Source: Zoroaster sp. YZ-2022
Lineage: Eukaryota > Echinodermata > Asteroidea > Forcipulatida > Zoroasteridae
Assembly: GCA_029582265.1 (NCBI GenBank)
Contig: CM055816.1
Coordinates: 82,764,472 to 82,828,471, forward strand
DNA length: 64,000 bases
Direction of reading: 5' to 3'
Numbering within the stretch: the stretch's first letter is position 1; each line of letters begins with the position of its first letter. Below the pieces are notes generated by a model. It was not told the origin of the DNA, ran no database searches, and worked only from the letters and a program-made list of their open reading frames with translations. Shown here in pieces: positions 35,207 to 47,534 of this stretch. A program made the translations under genes and the position numbers.

Positions 35207-35627
35207 TGTTTTTGTTGTGACAAAAACTTATATCTATTTTTTTTTTTTTTTTACTTCTTCTTCTCCCCATCTTGTCCGCAAACAAAAACATACTTGCCAA
35301 GTTTAAAAACCTTCAAACTTCACACATAGTTAGACCTTAACTTGTAGATGAAACCTAGTGACGTCATGATCAGGAAACCGCAACAGTGACGTCATGATGA
35401 CGTCAAGTCCACATACGTAATGACCCACATTCAGTGTTTGTTCACTGCGTTAGAAATTCTAACTATAGAGGGCGCTATACAACTTTAGTGGTCTTTACAC
35501 AATCGGTGCAAAAGAAATTAATTCGTCTTATCCTATCAATGCCAAGTTTAGCGTGAAGTTTCCCGTTACGCTAATCGGATTGCTTAATAGTGGACATGGA
35601 ATGTAAGAGGGGGTTTCACCGAGAGGT

Positions 35628-36063
35628 GACCCCAATTTGACCTTACTTCCTGTCCAAACCGGAAGTCAAAGTTTAATATTTAAAAAAATCATACCTCAAC
35701 AACCACAAGAGGTAAATTGACATTTTTTGTACCATTGTATAGATTGTTAATTGTCGAAAAATATTTACACAAAGGTGACCCCAATTTGACCTTACTTCCT
35801 GTCCAAACCGGAAGTCAAAGTTAATTTTTTTTTTTAAATCATATCTCAACAACCACAACAGGTAAATTCACAGTTTTTGCACCATTGTACAGATTGTTAA
35901 TTGTCAAAAACTACTTACACAAAGGTGACCCCCAATTTGACCTTACTTCCTGTCCAAACAGGAAGTCAAAGTTTAATATTTAAAAAAAATCATATCTCAA
36001 CAACCACAACAGGTAAATTGACAATTTTTGCACCATTGTACAGATAGTTAATTGTCAACAAAT
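35628..36063. repeat. ~147-bp tandem array, block 2 (three units)
   Basis: Units at about 35628, 35778 and 35925, with the same consensus as block 1. The third is cut in its …aaatattt end by the transposon at 36068. Confidence 0.9.
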
Positions 36064-37470
36064 ATTTGTGACCCGCTCCGTCGAAATGAGACTTGTCCCC
36101 CAACGGAGGTTTCCGTGTAATTCGACTCTGAACTTGTGCTCGCCAAAAAAAAAATGGAAAAACATTGCATATCGATTTCTAGGTTTTTATATTTTTAGTT
36201 TGATAAAATCTCGAACAATCTTATGGTGGTCTTACCTTTTCATAAAAATATTAATAAATCCATAAAAAAGGACGATTTCTGGACAATGTCTGTATCATGT
36301 TTGTCTTTCATGTGGCCTCCGTTAAATCCAAACAGGTCAAAATATCCTTGTTTTCGAGACAGCAACACGAGTAGTTCCGTTAACGTTAAACGTACGTGTC
36401 TGGTATCAAAAGAAAGGTCATGACCTCAACTGCGCACTTTTGTGGCAATGACTAAGCAGTATGGAGCTCTAATAGTAGTTTTAAGCCGCAAAATAAATTG
36501 TTAGCCAACGAGCCGAATCATCGGCAAGGTAGAAGAAATACAGCTCTTTGATTGGACAACAGTAAGCAACCAGTTGTCTGAGCATGCGCAGTTTACCAGA
36601 AAATGAATGACATCACCCTTAATGGCGTACGATCTTTCGGCCAACTCCAGGCCCAGCTTAGCCGGTTATACAGACCAGAGTCTAGGCCTGGGCCCCGCCG
36701 CTCCGTAAGCTGGCTAGCTGCATACACCTAGCCTAGTGCATGCATTGTGCAGTTCGCGTGTACCAATCGAGCCATACACCATGCGAAACATGCACACGTC
36801 AGTGGGGTCGAGTTGGTTACAATATTAATGCATTCGAATCACCGTTTTGTAGTGTTTCAAAGTCGTAATAATTGGCCTTATTGTCATAAAGTCTGTTGAC
36901 TTGAAATCATGATTTTGTTGAACAATACAATTTAAAGGTAAATCATGTTTTTAAAAGTTACCAACTTGTGAAATATTTACGACAGAAGCCTTCCGAAAAA
37001 ACAGTCCAATCACAGAGAAAAATCTGTTTTCAATACACGGACGGAGGGTCGAGTTTGAGAGTGCACAATGTATGTACAGTAAAATCGTCCCGCAACGTAC
37101 ACAGACATCTTTACGCCGCGACTCCACACACAGCAGGCGGAATGAAGACGCGGGCCGGTGTGGACAGCCGGTGTTTGGTACAAGGGCTGATTAATTATTC
37201 ATGAGTTGTACATCGAACGATAGCTCGCGCGCTTGCTCTGTGTGTGGACCAAGTTTAATGTTGATTTTCTCCGAAGCGCGAAATTCAAAAACGAAACAGG
37301 CCGCAAAGTGATGGTTGTCTTCATCGCTCGATAATTCCGGAATGGAATAAGCTACGGAAATAACATTTGTATCATTGGAAAGCCCGTGAGTTACTCGTTA
37401 ACCTAGCATACATATCTATGAATGTCAGGTCTGGGGGACAAGTCTCATTTCGACGGAGCGGGTCACATTT
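36064..37470. mobile_element. Non-autonomous DNA transposon with 35-bp TIRs
   Basis: The element spans 36068-37466 (1,399 bp). Its ends are perfect inverted repeats for 35 bases, beginning GTGACCCGCTCCGTCGAAAT and reaching a CCCCCA. It sits in the aaatatttacac part of a tandem repeat unit; ATTT appears at both sides (36064-36067, 37467-37470), consistent with a 4-bp target duplication. The interior holds only short open frames and no recognisable transposase. Perfect TIRs suggest recent movement using a transposase encoded elsewhere. The superfamily cannot be assigned by eye. Confidence 0.92.
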
Positions 37471-38110
37471 ACACAAAGGTGACCCCAATTTGACATTACT
37501 TCCTGTCCAAACCGGAAGTCAAAGTTTAATATTGAAAAAAAATCATATCTCAACAACCACAAGAGGTAAATTGAAATTTTTTGCACCATTGTATAGATTG
37601 TTAATTGTCAAAAAATATTTACACAAAGGTGACCCCAATTTGACCTTACTTCCTGTCCAAACCGGAAGTCAAAGTTTAATATTAAAAAAAAAAACATCTC
37701 AACAACCATAACAGGTAAATTCAGTTTTTGCGCCATTGTACAGATTGTTAATTGTCAAAAAATATTTACACAAAGGTGACCCCAATTTGACCTTACTTCC
37801 TGTCCAAACCGGAAGTCAAAGTTTAATATTTAAAAAAATCATATGTCAACAACCACAAGAAGTAAATTAAAAAATGTTGTACCATTGTACAGATCGTTAA
37901 TTGTCAAAAAATATTTATACCCCAATTTGACCTTACTTCCTGTCCAAACCGGAAGTGAAAGTTTAATATTTAAAAAAATCATATCTCAACAACCAGGAGG
38001 TAAATTGACATTTTGTACCATTGTACAGATTGTCAATTGTCAAAAGTATTTACAAAAGGTGACCCTTAATTTGACCTTACTTCCTGTCCAAACCGGAAGT
38101 TAAAGTTTAA
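37471..38110. repeat. ~147-bp tandem array, block 3 (five units)
   Basis: Units at about 37480, 37630, 37776, 37920 and 38059, continuing block 2 after the transposon. The last units match the last units of block 1 (for example a shortened tatttataccccaatttgac junction at 34870 and 37915), supporting the segmental duplication. Confidence 0.9.
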
Positions 38111-38639
38111 TATTAAAATAATTTCTAAATTCAGTATTGTATTGTATTCAAATAAACTTCTCGCGAGAACTTCAACAGACGTTAACATTTGACTTCTCCA
38201 ACACTTCGAATTGATGACGTAACCATTTTAACTTCAACCGAACACCTTGTTTTTGTTGTGACAAAAACTTATATCTAGTTTTCATTATATCTGCATTACA
38301 TGAGTAGTAATATAGTACATAATTGACAAATTATTTATTATTTATAGTAAAGAAAAATACAATAACATTGTGTCTGTCAAAATTACCCTTCACTGTAGAA
38401 AGACCCTTAATTGAATTTGTTAATACATTAAACCAATCAAAGTATAGGTTATGTAATATTTCATTGTTCAATCATGGTTAAATATTAATTTAGTTATTCT
38501 CGGACAACTCACAGAAATACAAGTAAAGAAACATTGACTTTTGGCACAGTTGAACCACTGTATTAATTTCGACAAACTTAGACCATTTACCAAATTGGGC
38601 AAAAGGCCAGCCTCATAAAACAGTCAAATAACTAAACTT

Positions 38640-38870
38640 AGCGGGCCTGCTTGCCCCAAACTTTTCTTGACAAAAACACTGGGCATAAAAAACTTGGCAC
38701 ACTTGCAACAAAAATGCTTGCCCCGAAGACACACTTGCCACAAAAAATGGGGCATGCTTGCCCCGAACACTTGGCACGCTTGCCACAAAAAATGGGGCAT
38801 GCTTGCCCCGAAAACTTGGCACGCTTGCCACAAAACATGAGGCATGCTTTGCATGCTTACCACCAATAAA
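38640..38870. repeat. 45-bp tandem repeat
   Basis: gcttgccccgaa…acttgccacaaaaaatgggg recurs near 38716, 38756 and 38801 with further degenerate copies. Each unit contains a ggggcatgcttgcccc palindrome. Open frames on the minus strand here are repeat artefacts. Confidence 0.85.
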
Positions 38871-39260
38871 GTATCCAAATCGTGCAGGCCTATTCCCCAA
38901 ACCATTATTGTAAAGTAAACCGTAAAATGACAGGTTAAATTTTAAAATACAAATTATCATTCAGAAAACTACACTGAGTGCACTGTTAAATTTAATTTGT
39001 CAATTTGACTTAAAACTATTAGTCCACGGCAATGTCTCATACGACTTATTAAATTAAGTCAAATTATGTTGATTACTAAGGAAAATTAGTCACACCCCGA
39101 CTAGAAAATGTCATATGACAATAGCAGAAACCTGTTTGATACGACTAATCTGTAGTCTGGTGACTTTCGCTCTTTGTAATTCACCTCTGACTAATCACAC
39201 ATTAGTCATTAAATTATTTAGCTTTGACTAATTAACAATAGTCATACAAAAGTCTGACAT

Positions 39261-40733
39261 GAACACATTAGCAACATAAACAAACCAGCAGTGGCAGATC
39301 AGCAGCATTTGGGCGGGGCACTATGGAGGAGCCAGTGGGGGGGGGGAGGGGAGGCGGGGCTAATGGATCAGGGGCAGGGGATAGTTGTAGAGAGGATACA
39401 GATAATGAAGAAGAGAACTGTTAACAAGATCATGTTGTACATTAATGTTGAGTTCCAAAGGAATCAAGATTACTGGCGCTGCTTGCTGGATCTGCCACTG
39501 CTTGATAATCATAATCACACCTGTAAGACAGAAGACAAAAAGACAAATCTGTTTTCAATGGTATTGGTAATTTAATAAATAAATTAAATTTTCTGATAAA
39601 ATTCATTAAAGTGGTACACTCAACTGCAACAACAAAATTTAATTAGCTTACATATCGATAGAATTAAAGGTATGCTACAGCACATGTGAAGAACTTGTTC
39701 AACACTTCAATCATTCATTCATCTTTAAGATACCTTTAAATATCTAAAATGATTTTCAATCCACGAAGCAATGATTTAAAGACAAATATGGGATCGGTTA
39801 TGATAAAAAAAATAGTTTCAGTGTGAATGCTCACTGATTATTAAAGTTCAAACCAGTACGAATCCTCCAGAGAAATGTTTTAAATTCCCCATCTGAATAC
39901 TGTTAAAGTCGAGGAATAGTGCATTTGAAGACCGTTACATTGCTTATGACTATCATAATCGAAGGAAGTCAGATTCAAGTCAAAATAATACAGATAAGAA
40001 TGTGCACAAAACCCCTGAGAAAGCAGAAATCAATTTTGTTGTTTCACTAAAACGTGACCAAGCACGTCCACAAAATAGTATGGAAATTTCACAAGTTTAT
40101 TGAATTTGTAAATTTTTTAACTAGAGGATGGGAATTAATTTACACTTCCACTTCCCCAAAACAATTATCTACTTTTCTTTAATAGGTCTTGCGCGATGAA
40201 GTTCTGTTTTAATGTGGACTACATGTGCTGTCTGTTTAGTTCATGCAAATTTTAATACCTTTGAAAAACGCATCATAACAATGCTAGGCTGACCAGATAC
40301 CAAAGCCTCAGACTTAATCAACAGGCTCAGCAAAGTCGCAAATTTTCCAAGCAAGAGATTATAACATCTATCTCAATAAAGAACAAACCACATTTTAAAA
40401 GACAAGGTACAGGCTAGGAGGATTGGCTATATCATCAATAGAAAATGATCAGTTTCATCTGATCCAGTATGAATTACAAAGAAATGTTTTCTTCTGAAAT
40501 TCTGTAAATGTCTGGGAATTGGCTTATTTTGATAGCTACAATGCAAATAGGTTTGATATGAACGTACCAACATTCCTGATGAGACGTAGACCATTTTTTG
40601 GTTGTTTTTAATAAAATATTACTAAAATCTGATGAAATAGTCACAGGTTAATTGAATGGTGAGTTATTGGTTATATGGTGAGTTAAATAAAACACAAGAG
40701 CCAACGAAGATATATGCTATTCATTGCTCGTTT
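39261..40733. other. No coding exon found inside the degenerate element
   Basis: Contains a short G-rich run at 39335 and AT-rich sequence. Open frame 39291-39575 has no motif. Likely 3' non-coding part of the element. Confidence 0.35.
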
Positions 40734-41838
40734 TCACAGGTGTTGGTTTAGTTTTTCAAGAAGAGAAACAACAGATCTCTTGGGCTTCAAATTAACCTGT
40801 ATATTTAACACTGCCTTCTGGAAGAATGTCTAAGTTTTCTTCAGACATAAAGGATACGCTAAGTTAAATACATATATTGCAAATGCCGACAGAAGGTCTT
40901 CAGATGTACTTATAATCACTCCATCAATCTCCAAGTCAAATGCCGTGCACGAAGCCAAATCTTTTCCATCTCCACGGATTATTGGCATACCTTCTCTCTA
41001 TAAAAAAATTAAAAAGATATATATATACTGATTAACTGTGTCGAAAATTGGAATTAAGAGGAGGGAAAACGATACGTTCTTGATAGCCTTATGAAATGTA
41101 TATGTGCACTGTGGCCTATGGGAAAATAAGCTGCTTTGCTTTCTTAGATCTTGTGAAAGCAAACACTTATTCCGGTTACAGTTTGAGTGGAGATGTTTAC
41201 GTACATAATTAGTTCTGTGTATCTTTAAAAATTACGTTTTTTGTGTGGTATTTAACCTAAACAAAGCATGACAGTGATAGACAGTATCACTCCATAAAAA
41301 AGGGTAAAAAAGGAACATAACAAAAGGTGCAAATAATGGAAGTACTGGAGATATAGTAATGGGATAGTGTTTGTGTTTTATAGTAGTTCATACAGTTCAT
41401 AGCATGGGATACATTATAAAAAAAAAATTAAAAATGAGTTAGATCAAGAAACGGATAACAGATTTAGATCACAATATGCAAAAGAAAATTCAGATCTAGA
41501 CAAATACAACTCAAATGAATCAGGAAATGTATCAATACCTTACAGCAACAATTGTTGATAGTCTTTGCTCCAAGACAAAATAGATTATAAATCTGCAGTT
41601 AAAATACTATGTGTGCCAGTGACACATACTGATCAGGTTGTTTTGTGCGCCCGAATACAAGAAGTATGTACAATTGTACAGTGTATGCACACTACAGTTT
41701 GTGTCACTGACTAACAACATCTTGAAACAAACTTAAAATTTTACTTACTGAATCTTCTCCAAAAACCACCATGTTGGAAAACTGGTCCTTAATTAAGCAA
41801 AGCTGGTATTGCAATAGCAGCAGCAGTACAAGTAGCTT
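40734..41838 (-). pseudogene. Two exons of an element-borne gene, nonsense-interrupted
   Basis: Exon 41749-41838 (90 bp, acceptor tcaacag, donor GATTCA|GTAAGT) reads …VVFGEDS. The next exon starts at 40997 (acceptor tttttatag) and reads REGMPIIRGDGKDL, then FDLEIDGVIISTSEDLLSAF and YVFNLAYPLCL, meeting TAG at 40830-40832. The frame stays protein-like beyond that stop (FFQKAVLNIQ, then VVSLLEKLNQ) to TGA at 40734, so the TAG is probably a nonsense mutation. The layout (a short loop, then a YVFNL-x-YP helix) resembles the C-terminus of the SAM gene at 47838. Upstream exons were not found. Confidence 0.55.
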
Positions 41839-42880
41839 CTGTTGATAAAAAAGAACAGTTTTCTAGAAGTTTAACAAAAATAGTAATCTCATTTGAATTT
41901 GGAATGCAAGATTAAAATGAAGAATTTATGATTTGTTTTGAAGACCAGTTGAAGATAAACTTGGTTTCATGATCAGAACCTAGTAATGTTCTGGACATAG
42001 TATTCCCATGTCCCATGAGTGAGCTAAGGATTAGGACACAACTGAGGGTCAGAATTTGTCATTGAAGCAGGATATGAATTGTCAATTCCTTGCCTGACAT
42101 GCTGCTTTTTTAACCCTAACAATCCCAAATCCTGCAAAATCCTCCAAGGGGCACTTTTTGGGAAAAAATTTCACCACTGTTGGAAACTGGTACTTTCACC
42201 TCTTTAAACGGGGCAAAATTACTACCTGGCAAGAAGTACAGGCCATAAGTACTGAATATGAAAGATTAACTAAAATGCATGGTGCATTTTGAAGATAAGG
42301 GTATGTTTCCTAAAGTGCACTGATGGATTTTGGAGGATTCAGGAATTAAGGTTCCTAGCCAGAATACCTAGGGGGTTAGGGTTAATGATCTTTTAGTAAA
42401 GTCACCACAATCAACTAAACACCATTATGAAAATGAAGTTACCAGACAAAAGTCAATAAACAATGTAGTTTGGGGCACTCAAGATATTGTACTAAACAAA
42501 AAGAAAATGTCTGTATGTTTGTATAAACATGGAGTAAGTGCATACTACCTGTGTATTTATACCCATGATATCTTAAGCCGAAATTTACTTCATTTTTCAA
42601 AAACAAAAACAACACGAGACCGTTTGTACGCTATACTCAGACAAATGATACAATACAACAACTTACAATACAACTTTACAAGCCTGTGCCCAGACGTGCC
42701 CTGGCCTTAGCTTAGGCTAACGGTTGGAATATTTCCGGTTTTAGTGCAAGTTATACTTCACTATATCTCAATCTCAATTAGTAAATAAAATTCATTAAGA
42801 CATACCTTTGAACAGTGGACATAATCTCGTAGAAGTGAAGTTTTAGTAGCATGCCTTAGTGTACGTACTTACGTGTATGT
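41839..42880. other. No coding exon found
   Basis: Inside the degenerate element. Upstream exons of its gene would be expected here, but none with clear splice sites and frame was found. Confidence 0.3.
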
Positions 42881-42884
42881 ACAC

Positions 42885-42910
42885 GGTGTGTGTGTGTGTG
42901 TGTGTGTGTG
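42885..42910. repeat. TG microsatellite
   Basis: About 12 consecutive tg dinucleotides. Confidence 0.95.
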
Positions 42911-43100
42911 ACGTGTGGTGGTTGTCGTCGTACGTATTGACACATGTACTATACTAAAGATGGCGGAGGAGTGAACAACTTTTTCTCGCCTAAATTTGGA
43001 CCGCGGGAAAATGACCAAGCATGTTTGTCAAGTCAAGTGTCTATCTGACACATTTTAATTAGTCATAGCTCTACATTACGACCGACTATGTTAAATCAGT

Positions 43101-44194
43101 CATCTGACAAACCGTAACTTATCACAGGCCATTTGCAACAGACTAGCCCTTACGGAAATTCTCCCATACAAAATCCCATGGGAATCTCCCACGCAAATCC
43201 CATGGGATTTAGTCAAAGGGGATTCTCATGTTAATTGGATTTCTCATGTTAATTTTTTTATGGACATTTTTTACCCACTTCCCATTCGCTACCTGCATAG
43301 ACTCCGCACCTCCTTGGTTAATATCTTCATTCGTGTTAACAATGCACTGACCTTACATGACAAACTTCCAAACTTCCAGTCCAAAAAAATAGGTATGCAC
43401 AAATTATTGTGTGCAATGACGATAAAAGATTGTCATCATATTTTATTCATAAGAATTAACCTTTTAATCCGGCATAGGCCTACATCTTTGTCCTGAACAA
43501 TTGATTTTACGTAAAAATAATAATCGCTCTGTAAAAATTTTTTTTTTTAATAAAAAACTTTGTAAAAATTTATCATTGGCATACTGGTACTAGAAAGTTT
43601 TGCTGTCTGAGATGTTGTATCTTGTGTTACATATAGTTTTACCTGCATTTACTTATTTGTTCCATAACTGCAAATAAGTAGGATTTCGAATGAAATATTA
43701 TTTAATATATATTACTTAAACACAAAGAGCAACAACATTTTTCAAAGATGGCATGACATGAGAATCCAACAAGTTTACAACTTTAAAATAATTTAAAGGT
43801 GGCTCTCAGAAAACGATTAGGCCTACTGAATGTTGTTTAAACATTCCCATAGGCAAATATTCATGCAAATAATTATGTGGAATTCTATCATCCAACTAAT
43901 CGTGTGCAATGACAGTTATAAAAGGCCTCTTAATTTTGCATGATTATTTTATAAATTATACAAAGAGATGAAACCAACATTTTCAATAATTACAGTTTTC
44001 AACCTAAATATTTTAGCTTTCATGTTGTTATTGTTGCAAGTTGAATACAAGTTTTTAAACTTGAATCTTTAACCGTTTGTTTTATTTGTACAAAACCAAC
44101 AGCCCCTTCCAAAGGAACACAGCTACAGGTTAATTTGTGCACAATAACTGATTTAAAAATAACCCAACTGCTGCTTCAACTACGAAAACAACAG
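43101..44194. other. No gene recognised
   Basis: Includes a pair of atcccatgggat palindromes at ~43165 and ~43197 in otherwise AT-rich sequence. No exon is supported. Confidence 0.35.
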
Positions 44195-44507
44195 TGCAGA
44201 GTAAAACTAAATAACCCAATCCTTGGGTAAAGAAATAACACAACACAGGGTTAAAATGGTGGTTGGGTAAAGTTTACCCAATTTTTGAGTAAAAAGGGAA
44301 CATGGTCGTCACATGGGTAAACTTCTTACCCATTTGTATTGTGCTAAGCTTCAACACAGGTTTGTGTTAAAAATTACACAGGAGTGGGTACTTTTAACAC
44401 TTTGGATGTTGTGCAATAATTTTACACAAGTGAACGACCATGTTCCCTTTTTACCCTCGAAAAGATGTAAATTTTACCCAATATTGAGCATTTATTTTTT
44501 AGAGTGT
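44195..44507. mobile_element. Small CACTA-like non-autonomous element
   Basis: The right end, read inward, starts CACTCTAAAAAATAAATG and then atattgggtaaaat. The left end has agagtaaaactaaataaccc and ccttgggtaaag. Subterminal acccaa/ttgggt motifs are shared with the element at 45606. Inside lies an inverted pair, agggaacatggtcgt at 44297 and acgaccatgttccct at 44436, forming a nested hairpin. 313 bp, non-coding. Confidence 0.5.
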
Positions 44508-45207
44508 AAATATGTCGTTAAATGAATTTGCATATATTTTTATTTTTATTTGTCATACGTTTGAAAAAAAAAAATTGTTAGAATAAAAGGTTAATGGCAA
44601 CACAAAACCCAATCATCTAAATAGTTGTGCCTTAACCTGGACGAAACTTAGAACTGCTAGGTTCAGCTCATTGTGGCAAAAACTACTAAATTTAATGGTT
44701 TCATTTCTTTTTATACATCATTTCTGCTGTGCGGGGCCTGGCTGGTCCCATTTTTTGTGCTTTTATTTTTAAATACTCTATACCATATATACTGAAAGTG
44801 TTTTAAAAGTAGGTATTATTTTTTTATCCTCACTTAATTTTGTTTTTCTTTTCTGTTATAGTCCGTTGGATTGTTCGAGTGTGAGGCACCTTATAAATCT
44901 TACTATTATTATCATTAACTGCTTCATCACACTTGCCATACAATCTATAACTCCTGTTGATTATTATTATATTTATTTAAAGATACAGAGACATTACTTC
45001 ATATTTTCACAGCCAATTAATTAGGATATCTAAAACTAAAATTAATGTAGGGGAATGGATGGTTGCCTACTTCTGCCGGGGTGACATCTACGGTTGCTCA
45101 ATGTCAGGTTTGATGGATGGTCCATCTGGCAAGGGGATGCACTGTAGTAAAAACTCGCAGTTTGTAAAACTAAATACTTGACTCTTGGTAGTTTATTCGG
45201 TTACAAA
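44508..45207. other. No gene; possible LINE 3' end
   Basis: Around 44865-44915 a ggcaccttataaatcttact run followed by an att tract resembles a LINE 3' terminus, but no coding relic was found upstream. Confidence 0.3.
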
Positions 45208-45292
45208 AGTTCCAAAAAGTGAAGTCCAAAAAGTGAGGTCCAAAAGGAGAAGTCCAAAAAGTGAGGTCCAAAAGGAGAAGTCCAAAAAGTCC
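45208..45292. repeat. Short tandem repeat
   Basis: aagtccaaaaagtgaggtcc alternates with aaaaggag blocks; about 2.5 units of 34 bp. Confidence 0.85.
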
Positions 45293-45605
45293 CTTATCAA
45301 TAGAACATAGTACAGTTATATAAACGTACATTGCTACATTACGTTATATTCAAAGTGGAAACAACAGTCATGATTATACTTTTGTTACAAAAACATCATA
45401 AATCAAAGATTAAAATCACTCCTCACTCACCCAACACCACAATAGTAAAGACTATAAATCTACGGGAAAGTTGACATCAAAGATGTCGATAAATGACCAG
45501 CCGGTGGTAAAGTGCATGAGATTATCGTATGAGGCTCTGAAAATAACTGAGTGTGTGCGTGATGGGTCCGCCATTAGAGAGAGCTCAAAAAAGCCAACTG
45601 TCCTA

Positions 45606-45631
45606 CACTGTAAAAATATTGGTCAAAAAAA
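45606..45631 (+). repeat. Left terminal inverted repeat
   Basis: Starts CACTGTAAAAATATTGG, then tcaaaaaaat. Pairs with 56752-56777 with two mismatches. Confidence 0.92.
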
Positions 45632-45985
45632 TACCCAACTTTTTGCCCAACGTTGCTTAAAATATCAACATGCCCATCTTTTGGACAAACATGTTTCCAT
45701 CTAAATTGGGCACTCTGATTGACAATTAATTGGGCAAAATTAGCTCCCCAACAGTTGGATACATTTTGGTAACCAACAGTTGGATAATTATATATCTAAC
45801 CATCTATTGGGTATACATGCTACATTGGTTACCCAATTATTGAGTGATAATTTTATCCAAAATTTGGTCAATTTCTCCAACTTTTGCACAACTATTGGGC
45901 ACTTTATTTCAACAGCACCCATTAATTGGTCACACTTTGTACAACAATGTAGCACAAAATGTAACCAACGTTGAGTAAACAGTAA
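45632..45985. repeat. Left subterminal repeat region
   Basis: At least eight short motifs in both orientations: cccaacgttg, ccaacagttgg (twice), attgggt, acccaatt, ttggtcaat, attgggc and ccaacgttgag. In CACTA elements such subterminal motifs bind an element-encoded protein; that they do so here is inference. Confidence 0.7.
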
Positions 45986-46882
45986 AATCCCCAAATATGG
46001 CGTAATAAATGCCCTCCAACAGAGTACAAGACACAAACAAAATAAAACAAATATTTATCTCTGATCTTTTAGAGTTTCACTGTTTATTTGAAAAAATAAC
46101 TGTCAAATAAAATACAATATGTTCTGCTTTAAATCATCATAACAAGTATAATACTGTTTTCTTTACTAATTATTTCAATTACGGTATTTAAAAAATATTC
46201 ATAATGATGAATACCTCTCTATAATCTAAGATGATTAATTTATTGTTTGGAAAGAACAATCCTATATATATATAAGATCCATGACACAAGGCAATTTACA
46301 GATAACCAGTTCTAGGCAAACTCCCAGAATGTTTTGGATTTTTACTTAAGTTTTAATTAGGGATAGTAAAACACTGTAATTTTGGGGGTGTTTTTTGGCA
46401 GTTGTTTGCCTTTAAAAATTGCCTTGTTGTGGCAAGGCCCTACAAAGATACATTCTCCACAACGGAAGTAATCTATTTCAGGTGTAATTTCTCATACTTG
46501 GACTAAATAACCTTTGATGCACCTTTTCGTGTAATTAGTATAATTGGGTCATCTTACAAAAGTTGTTCTATAGTCTAACTCTTAAACCATTTTGAATGAA
46601 TTGTCCAAAAATAAACATATCTTATATTCCAATATACATGTACATGTGTACATTAGATGTCCAATAGAATTTAGGGCAATGTCACACTAGGCGATACAGA
46701 CAACCAGTTCCACTTCAATCTAAAAAAAAAAAACACTCACATTACAATGTTCACATAATTTTCTTGGGGATTGTAAGACATTGTCAGAATTGTTTTTGTT
46801 TTTTTTGCTTTTGCATGCAGCCTTTTGCTTGCCTCCAAGTTGCATGTAAAAATTGTCGCATGTGACAAGACCCTTTAATTAT

Positions 46883-47062
46883 TGGCGGATCCAGGGGGGG
46901 GGGAGAGGGGGGAGAGAGAGGGGGAGGGGAGAACGCACTCCCATTCCACAGTGTGCTTTGTTTTTCTCTCCCTTTGATTATTTCATTGTAATTTTTGTAG
47001 TACTGAAAAATAATTGTTTTTGATTCTCAGCCCCCCCCAAAAAAAATTTCTGGATCCGCCCA
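46883..47062. mobile_element. MITE-like G-rich inverted repeat inside the transposon
   Basis: tggcggatccagggggg at the left is complementary to a cccccc…ctggatccgccca arrangement at the right. 180 bp, in the 3' flank of the SAM gene. Confidence 0.6.
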
Positions 47063-47528
47063 TGTTAATGCAATAAATATATGTATTTCCAGTTACTCCA
47101 TCCACCTTAGAAAATCATTCTGATCCTGCCTGTTGGGTTTTAAATATATTTGTTTTTTTTAGATTGGAGGCAAATTTTTTACCCACCAGAATTTTGTTTG
47201 CCACCTGCCCCACCCATCCTATTTTTACCGCAATGTAATAGGAATGGTAAATTAGCCAATCAAATCTGGTCAACTTTACTTGATCTGAAATGGAATGCAT
47301 ACTAGAGAATTGAAACAAGCAGATTTGCTGTGAAATTTTCAGACAAATTGAGCTTTAAATATTTGTGTCCACCATATTTTCATATTCCCTTTGAATCAAG
47401 ATGTGAATTTCCCCTTTAAAGATTGCTCTAAAACAATAGATGGGTGGAAATAATGGGCAGACGTACCAGTATCATGGTTTTTATACTATTGTAAACTTTA
47501 CACTATTTTACTTTGATATATGAAAGTC

Positions 47529-47534
47529 TTTATT
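47529..47534 (-). promoter_or_regulatory. Candidate poly(A) signal of the SAM gene
   Basis: AATAAA on the minus strand, about 300 bases after the SAM gene stop codon. Position is plausible but unproven. Confidence 0.35.

Larger units (their letters stand above)
35207..38277 (+). repeat. Tandem duplicate of the hairpin element, copy 2
   Basis: After copy 1 and its 3' flank (tgtttttgttgtgacaaaaa, 35207-35236) the same order recurs: poly-T, cttcttctccccatct, gcgttagaaattctaactat (35450; also 33821), then the tandem array, the ccgaacacct end at 38246, and the identical 3' flank again (38247-38277). Because the outside flank is duplicated too, this is a segmental duplication and not a second independent insertion. 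Confidence 0.75.
38981..43100 (-). mobile_element. Degenerate EnSpm/CACTA-like element
   Basis: The left end starts CACTGTTAAATTTAATTTG, resembling the CACTGTAAAAA end of the intact element at 45606, and is followed by many attagtc/gactaat motifs on both strands (39020-39260), like subterminal repeats. Similar motifs recur at 43036-43100. Between them are minus-strand exons with motifs of the family's second gene. I could not find a clean matching right end, so its right border is approximate and the element is probably truncated. Confidence 0.5.

Noticed and set aside
33970..38110. CRISPR-like array of repeats
   Set aside because: The whole ~147-bp unit is repeated with no unique spacers, and the context is a eukaryotic genome; it is a satellite.
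38613..38960. Repeat protein with GKHAPFFVASVPS units
   Set aside because: Comes from a 45-bp tandem repeat with several open frames on both strands.
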